Under the pieces are notes generated by a model. That model ran no database searches. It was not told the DNA's origin and worked only from the letters and a program-made list of their open reading frames with translations. Made by a program: the position numbers and the translations under genes. Source: an uncultured Granulosicoccaceae bacterium (GTDB lineage Bacteria > Pseudomonadota > Gammaproteobacteria > Granulosicoccales > Granulosicoccaceae). Taken from it: a stretch of 64,000 nt of DNA. The DNA lies in assembly GCA_938041955.1 (NCBI GenBank), contig CALISD010000021.1:1-64000 (forward strand). The letters run 5' to 3'. Shown in pieces: positions 59,178-64,000 of the stretch (positions are counted from its first letter, which is position 1; every line of letters begins with the position of its first letter).

Positions 59178-59205
59178 AAAAAGGCCAGCTTCCGCTGGCC
59201 TTTTT
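59178..59205. terminator. Bidirectional terminator between permease and OmpA genes
   Basis: AAAAAGGCCAGC and GCTGGCCTTTTT form a 12-base stem with a four-base loop between convergent genes, with A and T runs on either side. Confidence 0.92.
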
Positions 59206-59223
59206 CTAACAGATGTTTTTTAC

Positions 59224-59907
59224 CTAAACAGGGGAATTAAACGCCGAAGACTCACGACCTTCAACAATAGGCTTGAGAAAAATCTCTACCCGACGATTCT
59301 GACTTCGACCATCACTGGTAGCGTTGCTGGCAACAGGCATATTCTCACCACGTCCATCTGTACGTGTTCGGGGTTCATCCACTCCCTGGCGTGTCAAATA
59401 GTTTTTGACACTGGAAGCGCGCTTCAGCGACAAAGTATGATTGTACGCATCTGAGCCACTACTGTCGGTGTGACCAATGATATGCACCGCAGTTTGCGGA
59501 TAGTCCGCTAACACGCTAGCAACTTTATTCAAGCTCTGATAAAACCCGCGATTAATTCGCGAACTATCGACATCAAATGATACTTCACTACTGAGATCAA
59601 GCTTCAGTGTATTGTCTGCCAGTCGTGAAATCTGTATTTCATCCGCCGCCTGTTCGCGACTAAGCTGTGCTTCGAGTTCGCGTTGTTGCTCATCCATGTA
59701 CTTTCCGACCGCACCACCGGCTAATGCCCCGGCCACAGCACCTACAAAACGGCCTTTATCATCATCAACCTGATGGCCTAGGATCGCACCCGCCACCGCG
59801 CCAACCGCTGCTCCCGTCTGAGAGCGATTCAGAGAACCATTGCCCGCACAGGCTGAGAGCCCTGCCGTTAAAACTGTTACCAACGCTATATTTTTATAAG
59901 AATTCAT
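59224..59907 (-). CDS. YiaD-like glycine-zipper OmpA lipoprotein
   Basis: A 227-aa lipoprotein: signal peptide ending in the lipobox LSAC, a glycine zipper (AAVGAVAGAILGHQ and GAVAGALAGGAVGKY) and a C-terminal OmpA domain (IGHTDSSGSDAYNHTLSLKRA, GRSQNRRVEIFL). The start is taken at the second ATG of ATGATG, six bases after AGGTG; the track's start is a GTG within the binding site. It is probably an outer-membrane-to-wall tether. It differs from the 39.5-kb OmpA lipoprotein by the glycine zipper. Confidence 0.87.
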   Translation of the reverse strand: MNSYKNIALVTVLTAGLSACAGNGSLNRSQTGAAVGAVAGAILGHQVDDDKGRFVGAVAGALAGGAVGKYMDEQQRELEAQLSREQAADEIQISRLADNTLKLDLSSEVSFDVDSSRINRGFYQSLNKVASVLADYPQTAVHIIGHTDSSGSDAYNHTLSLKRASSVKNYLTRQGVDEPRTRTDGRGENMPVASNATSDGRSQNRRVEIFLKPIVEGRESSAFNSPV

Positions 59908-59916
59908 CATGATCAC

Positions 59917-60276
59917 CTGTCGTTCAATGCGAATTGCTTCGCGATACCACCAATAGATATTGCCAAAATTGAATCAATTCAATCGCGACGTCCATTCTAT
60001 AGCGGCAAATTGTACGAGGCGTTTACTGACGGTTGCTGAACAGAAATGAAATAAATGAAGAATTACGCGACTGTATCCAATTCACAGGGGTTAGTGAACC
60101 CGGGGCGGGAGTTTGATTGACCAAAGCGACGAGGGAACGCATGATCGACAACAGCAAGTGGATCCGCTTCTAGCGCGGACCGCAATGGATGATAAAAAAG
60201 TCACCGTCGACCGATCGGGACGAGGAACAGAGCCTGCGGAGCCGCTCAGGCAATGAGCGACACCACAATCACAGTT
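59917..60276. other. Intergenic region between the two OmpA genes
   Basis: About 360 bases between two minus-strand genes. A promoter for the YiaD-like gene is at 59954-59982; the rest has no gene, no clear hairpin with a T tract and no repeat I could match elsewhere in the window. Confidence 0.4.
59954..59982 (-). promoter_or_regulatory. Probable promoter of the YiaD-like gene
   Basis: On the minus strand TTGAAT (59977-59982) is followed after 17 bases by TATCTA (59954-59959), implying a leader of about 40 bases. Confidence 0.5.
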
Positions 60277-61452
60277 CTACTTAACAATCTTAATTTCAAC
60301 CCGACGATTGGCCGTACGACCCTGCGCAGTCCGATTACTCTGACGTGGTCTGCTCTCACCGTAGCCAATCGCGGCCATCCGGCCCAGATCGATACCGCCT
60401 ACATCAACAAGATAACGGACCACGGTTTCAGCGCGCTTTCGAGACAAGTCCATATTGCCCGCCGCTGCTCCACGATTATCAGTGTGCGCTTGAACAGAGA
60501 TTTTAACCTCTGCGTTTTTCTTCAATTCTATAATGACCTTATCGAGCGCTCTGGTACCGTCCTGAGTTAAATCAGCCGATGCGGTAGTAAAATTAACTCC
60601 TTCCAGCACACCAGTAAAAGCACATCCGCTGACATCAACACGAACACCCGCGGCCGTTGAGTTACAGAGATCGTCCTTGTCATCTACGCCATCATCGTCG
60701 CTGTCTTTCCGAGCTACAGTGGGCTGCTCGGCTGGTTTGTCTTCAGCATCGACTAATTCCGAATCAGCGCTTCCATCTGCAATAGTGAAAGTTGGTTCCG
60801 GCTTTTCGTCCAAAGCCTCCATGAGTGGTATCTCTTTACTGCCTCTAAAACTAAATCGTTTAACAAGGTTGAGAGTGACAACCCGCGCATCACTATCGAA
60901 GTTGTGAAACTCAGCCCTTACGCCAAAACCGTTCTTTAAATTGTATTCAGCACCAAGTCCGCTTGACACGTGCCAATCATTGACCCGATTAAATGGAATG
61001 CCCGAGCCTTCGTTACTGAGTCTGCCAAAACCGACACGGGCGTAGATGTTAAATCCTCGACGGCTTGCCAGTGCATCCGCCCCGCCCGCTCCGATCAGGT
61101 ACAAAAGGCCACTGGCACCAATGGTGGAATAATTAATTCTTCCATTGTTAACGTCATTGCTGAGTTCCGCAGCCCCCATATCAGAGAAATAGCCTTCAAC
61201 AGACATACGGCGGCTGATATCGCGGCCTAAAAACAATTGAATACCACTGTCACTGCTGTCCGTGACGCTATAACCGGATTCATTCACTACCGGCTCAATG
61301 CCAGAACTTCCAAAGCCGACCCCGCCGTAATAATTCCCGTTCACATCAAAATCCAGCGCGCTCGCATCAGGTGCCCAGCAAGTAGCCGTAATGGCTACAG
61401 TACAGGCGAGCGCGAGATTGGAAGAAAACGACTTTCGAATTCGCAGGGTCAT
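60277..61452 (-). CDS. OprF/OmpA-like outer membrane porin
   Basis: A 391-aa protein: signal peptide (ending near DASA), an N-terminal eight-strand barrel region (about 35-200), an acidic linker containing a thrombospondin-type-3-like DSDDDGVDDKDDLC, and a C-terminal OmpA domain (VQAHTDNRGAAAGNMDLSRKRA, ANRRVEIKIV). This is the OprF/OmpA architecture. It follows the TSP3 protein gene by 25 bases in the same direction, so the two are probably cotranscribed. Confidence 0.9.
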   Translation of the reverse strand: MTLRIRKSFSSNLALACTVAITATCWAPDASALDFDVNGNYYGGVGFGSSGIEPVVNESGYSVTDSSDSGIQLFLGRDISRRMSVEGYFSDMGAAELSNDVNNGRINYSTIGASGLLYLIGAGGADALASRRGFNIYARVGFGRLSNEGSGIPFNRVNDWHVSSGLGAEYNLKNGFGVRAEFHNFDSDARVVTLNLVKRFSFRGSKEIPLMEALDEKPEPTFTIADGSADSELVDAEDKPAEQPTVARKDSDDDGVDDKDDLCNSTAAGVRVDVSGCAFTGVLEGVNFTTASADLTQDGTRALDKVIIELKKNAEVKISVQAHTDNRGAAAGNMDLSRKRAETVVRYLVDVGGIDLGRMAAIGYGESRPRQSNRTAQGRTANRRVEIKIVK

Positions 61453-61477
61453 TACTTATCCTTGGATCTATTCAATT

Positions 61478-62611
61478 CTACATTTTACGACGACGCAGTC
61501 CGGCAACAGCCAACAGACCTGACATCAGAAATAACGGATCGAAGCCGGTACCGCTTCCGAGAGTACAACCGCCTCCGGAAACACCGGTTTCAACTAATGA
61601 GTTGATCGGTCCGGACTGCACCGTGACGACCTGCCCACCATTGTTTATTGTGTTTGGATCTCTTGAATCAGGCACCCCGTCACCATCACTATCGATCGCG
61701 CCGTCACCCTCGTCAATATCAGAAACACCGTCTCCGTCATCATCTGTATCGACATCATCAAAGATACCGTCACCATCTGTATCGGTAGAAACGTCGTCAC
61801 CGTTAGGTTCTTGTGCATCCGGAATACCGTCACTGTCTGTATCTGTGACCGAACCGTCTGAGTTTACCGGGTTTCCATCGGAATCCACTTCGCCGTCGAT
61901 CATGCCGTCGCCGTCGATATCAAAGTTACCGTTACCGCTTTCAGCGACATCCAGCAGCCCATCATTGTCAGAATCTGTGTCCAGTGAATCTGGAATACCG
62001 TCCCCATCAGTGTCGAGCACGCCATTACCTTCATCGATATCTGAAATGCCATCGTTGTCGTCATCGAGATCAACATCATCGAATACGCCGTCGCCATCTG
62101 TGTCCACGAGAAGGCGGATTTCCGGATCAATCTCATCAGCGATACCATCAAGATCTACATCGGTACAAGCTTCTGTGGTAATGGTCCACGATTGAGGCTC
62201 TGAAGTGTCAATCCCTCCCTGACCGGTACCAGACGAATCTTTCAATACCGCAGTGATTGTCGAGAATGACCCACCCGGGGTTCCCGGCTTAAGTTTGTAG
62301 GACAAAGTTAACGACGGCCAACTTACAAACGGCAGTCCATCATTACCATCAAAAATATCAGCGTTCGAAATACCCGTCATCCGGAAATCCAATCGCGACG
62401 TCATGTTGTCACCGTCGGTGACATTTTGCGCCCATCCAACGTACTCAACCTCTCCGTCACAAGGAGTGTTTACCGGATTAAATCCGGGGGTAAATGAAGG
62501 CGCGTTATTCGGTGCTGCATTGACACTCGGTGCCATTACCGCGGCTGCGATACACATTGGAAGCACTGCCAGGCGCATGCCTGAAGTAAAATCTATGATT
62601 CGTTTATTCAA
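61478..62611 (-). CDS. Thrombospondin-type-3 repeat protein with C-terminal sorting-like tail
   Basis: A 377-aa secreted protein. The likely start is a TTG at 62611 with GAGGAT seven bases upstream, giving a signal peptide ending APSVNA; the track's start is 49 residues earlier with no support. After an N-terminal beta domain (about 35-150), residues about 160-330 contain Asp-rich calcium-binding TSP3 repeats (DTDGDGIPDS type), including a duplicated DDDGDGVSDIDEGDG-like block. The C-terminus has GVSGGGCTLGSGTGFDP, a hydrophobic helix (LFLMSGLLAVAGL) and RRRK, the layout of a CTERM sorting signal. Confidence 0.82.
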   Translation of the reverse strand: MNKRIIDFTSGMRLAVLPMCIAAAVMAPSVNAAPNNAPSFTPGFNPVNTPCDGEVEYVGWAQNVTDGDNMTSRLDFRMTGISNADIFDGNDGLPFVSWPSLTLSYKLKPGTPGGSFSTITAVLKDSSGTGQGGIDTSEPQSWTITTEACTDVDLDGIADEIDPEIRLLVDTDGDGVFDDVDLDDDNDGISDIDEGNGVLDTDGDGIPDSLDTDSDNDGLLDVAESGNGNFDIDGDGMIDGEVDSDGNPVNSDGSVTDTDSDGIPDAQEPNGDDVSTDTDGDGIFDDVDTDDDGDGVSDIDEGDGAIDSDGDGVPDSRDPNTINNGGQVVTVQSGPINSLVETGVSGGGCTLGSGTGFDPLFLMSGLLAVAGLRRRKM

Positions 62612-62918
62612 CGGTTTATCCTCGGAAATGGGAAGGCTAAAAATGTAACCGCCTATTATTCTCGGGAATCCAGCGCATGTCGCAGAACTATCCGAAACTT
62701 TACATCTCCCGACGATATCATCTAATACAGGCAATCCAGGCACAGATCGGCTATACATTTAAGCAATAAAAATAACGAGTTAGCTTCTTCTTACAAGAGC
62801 CATGAAACCAATTTCTAATCAGAAAAAATGTAATATTTGTGAAACACGACGGTTAACGCGTTTACAAGCATATGACTGGAAGAGGAGAGACGCGCTACAG
62901 CCCGATGCGGATCACGGC
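62612..62918. other. Leader region of the TSP3 gene
   Basis: About 307 bases between the TSP3 and cysQ genes. The track ORF 62802-63197 mostly runs antisense to cysQ and is rejected. No promoter with good hexamers was found. Confidence 0.35.
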
Positions 62919-63746
62919 CTAGCTTTCTTTGGGATCTTCGAGATAGTCAGACCAATTGTGGTCGCCGGCACCGAAAACAAAAAAGTGTGGATTCAGCAAA
63001 GAATCTTTGGTGTTGTAGCGAAGCTCACGCATATTGGTGTCAGTGATGTGCCCACCCGCCTCTTCGACAATACACTGCGCGGCTCCTGTGTCCCATTCAC
63101 TTGTGGGTCCAAGACGTGCATAAACGTCGGCCCTGCCTTCAGCGACCAAACAGGACTTCAAGGCGCTGCCCATAGACACCACGTTGTACTCCCCTAGTTT
63201 GTCTAAAAATCGGTTTAACAATCCACCCGTCAGTGGTGCGCTGCTGCGGGCCACCGTCACGCATTGTTGCGGGGCGGTGCGAACACAGATGCTTTCCGGA
63301 TCTGCATCACCGGATTGCTTCCACGCACCGCAACCTCGTCGCGCCCAGTAGGTGACGTCCAGCACCGGCGCATGCACCACCCCCAACACCGAAACGCCTT
63401 TATCAATGAGCGCGATGTTGACACTGAATTCACCACTGTGTTTGATGAACTCACGGGTACCGTCAAGCGGATCAACCAACCAATAGGTGTTCCACTCGTT
63501 GCGCTCAGCAAAGGGAATACCGCACGATTCCTCAGTTAAGATCGGTACTTCAGGAAAAAGAGATTGCAGCTGCTCAATTATAATTTGATTAGCAGCAAGG
63601 TCGGCATCGGTCAGCGGTGTGTCATCTTCCTTTGAAGTGACAGTGACTTCTGACTCATAGTGCTCGAGTATTTTAATACCAGCGACTTTCGCTATGGCCA
63701 CCACCTTATCTAAACGGTCAGCCATATCATCAGCTTTAACAGACAT
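62919..63746 (-). CDS. cysQ: 3'(2'),5'-bisphosphate nucleotidase CysQ
   Basis: A 275-aa inositol-monophosphatase-fold enzyme that recycles PAP from sulfate assimilation. Metal-binding motifs are LTEESCG, WLVDPLDGTREF and WDTGAAQCIVEEAGG. The ATG at 63746 is preferred to the track's GTG; another ATG lies at 63725 (MADRLDKVV). Confidence 0.92.
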   Translation of the reverse strand: MSVKADDMADRLDKVVAIAKVAGIKILEHYESEVTVTSKEDDTPLTDADLAANQIIIEQLQSLFPEVPILTEESCGIPFAERNEWNTYWLVDPLDGTREFIKHSGEFSVNIALIDKGVSVLGVVHAPVLDVTYWARRGCGAWKQSGDADPESICVRTAPQQCVTVARSSAPLTGGLLNRFLDKLGEYNVVSMGSALKSCLVAEGRADVYARLGPTSEWDTGAAQCIVEEAGGHITDTNMRELRYNTKDSLLNPHFFVFGAGDHNWSDYLEDPKES

Positions 63747-63853
63747 GCAGAATTGATCCGCCAAGTTCACAGCGATGGTATGTGCAAACGGAGCTTATAG
63801 CCAGTGAATCGGCGCTAGTATTGTAACTTTTGGTCAACATCGTTGTGCGATCG

Positions 63854-64000
63854 TTACTGGACGACCTTATTGAGGCATTGTGGAAAAGCCAGACACTTTG
63901 TAGGCCATTTTTTTACAACATGCCACAAGTCATCAGCATTAAGATCACCCACTAGATGTAACTGTGAATATTGCCACTCTGTCTGATGCGGTAGCTGCCG
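63854..64000 (-). CDS. Possible 3' end of an unidentified gene, truncated by the window
   Basis: The minus strand is open for 48 codons from the right edge to a TAA, reading ...QYSQLHLVGDLNADDLWHVV...KVVQ. The composition looks protein-like, with a strand-helix pattern, but I do not recognise the family and the start is outside the window. It is upstream of cysQ in the same direction. This could still be chance. Confidence 0.35.
   Translation of the reverse strand, partial: RQLPHQTEWQYSQLHLVGDLNADDLWHVVKKWPTKCLAFPQCLNKVVQ

Noticed and set aside
61602-62195. 197-codon plus-strand ORF rich in Ser and Pro
   Set aside because: It is antisense to the Asp-rich TSP3 repeats; the complement of GAT/GAC-rich repeats reads as Ser/Pro without stops. 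It has no binding site or family.
62802-63197. 131-codon plus-strand ORF starting MKPISNQKKCNIC
   Set aside because: Most of it is antisense to cysQ. The CNIC motif alone is not enough, and no partner cysteines form a zinc site.

Overview
The window looks like a chromosomal segment of a gammaproteobacterium, probably aquatic or marine, with roughly balanced base composition by eye. The evidence is a set of conserved gammaproteobacterial neighbourhoods. These are yicC divergent from rph-rdgB-hemW; ispB divergent from rpmA-obgE-proB; rpsT divergent from murJ-ribF-ileS-lspA-ispH; and radC divergent from coaBC-dut-algC-argB. Ubiquinone genes (ispB, ubiA), AmpG, DegP/MucD and several OmpA-type envelope proteins agree with a Gram-negative cell. 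I found no rRNA, tRNA, CRISPR array, transposase or prophage gene.

Layout. 0.4-5.5 kb: a DUF938 methyltransferase, a Do-type periplasmic protease and a divergent OmpR/EnvZ-type two-component system. 5.6-9.4 kb: yicC, rph, rdgB, hemW and a CPXCG protein. 9.6-11.6 kb: rpmE, a 5'-3' exonuclease and rluE. 11.9-15.0 kb: a repeat-rich peptidoglycan-binding lipoprotein and a secreted metzincin protease with a GlyGly-CTERM-like tail. 15.0-26.5 kb: housekeeping blocks for isoprenoids, ribosome, proline, lipid II flipping, flavin, Ile-tRNA and lipoprotein processing. 26.5-32.3 kb: a palindromic repeat, an HDOD protein, a LEA-type lipoprotein, a phospholipid-methyltransferase-like gene with a membrane partner, and ampG. 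32.4-41.2 kb: xth, a DUF4124 protein, argB-algC-dut-coaBC, radC, an OmpA lipoprotein and comF. 41.2-47.0 kb: an ubiA operon carrying two dynamin-like GTPases, then gor. 47.0-56.6 kb: accessory genes (DUF6868, a HTH-like protein, nudC, a beta-barrel, the SRAP protease, a PP2C phosphatase, dodecin, a MalY-like lyase, nudL, a degenerate GGDEF protein and a 59-aa zinc-ribbon protein absent from the ORF track). 56.8-63.9 kb: a CBS protein, an SLC13 permease, two OmpA-family proteins, a thrombospondin-type-3 protein with a C-terminal sorting-like tail, and cysQ.

The most unusual content is (1) the translationally coupled pair of dynamin-like GTPases directly behind ubiA; (2) several short palindromic, MITE-like repeats at 26.55, 34.1, 47.1, 48.35 and 50.2 kb, one of which supplies the argB stop codon and two of which bracket a two-gene cassette; (3) the lipoprotein with about eight 'IPAxFKTV' repeats; (4) a GGDEF protein that lost its catalytic motif but kept an RxxD I-site; and (5) rpmA without its usual partner rplU. 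Start codons were moved from the ORF-track start wherever a ribosome binding site or family alignment argued for it. Family names are from memory of motifs; no database search was run.
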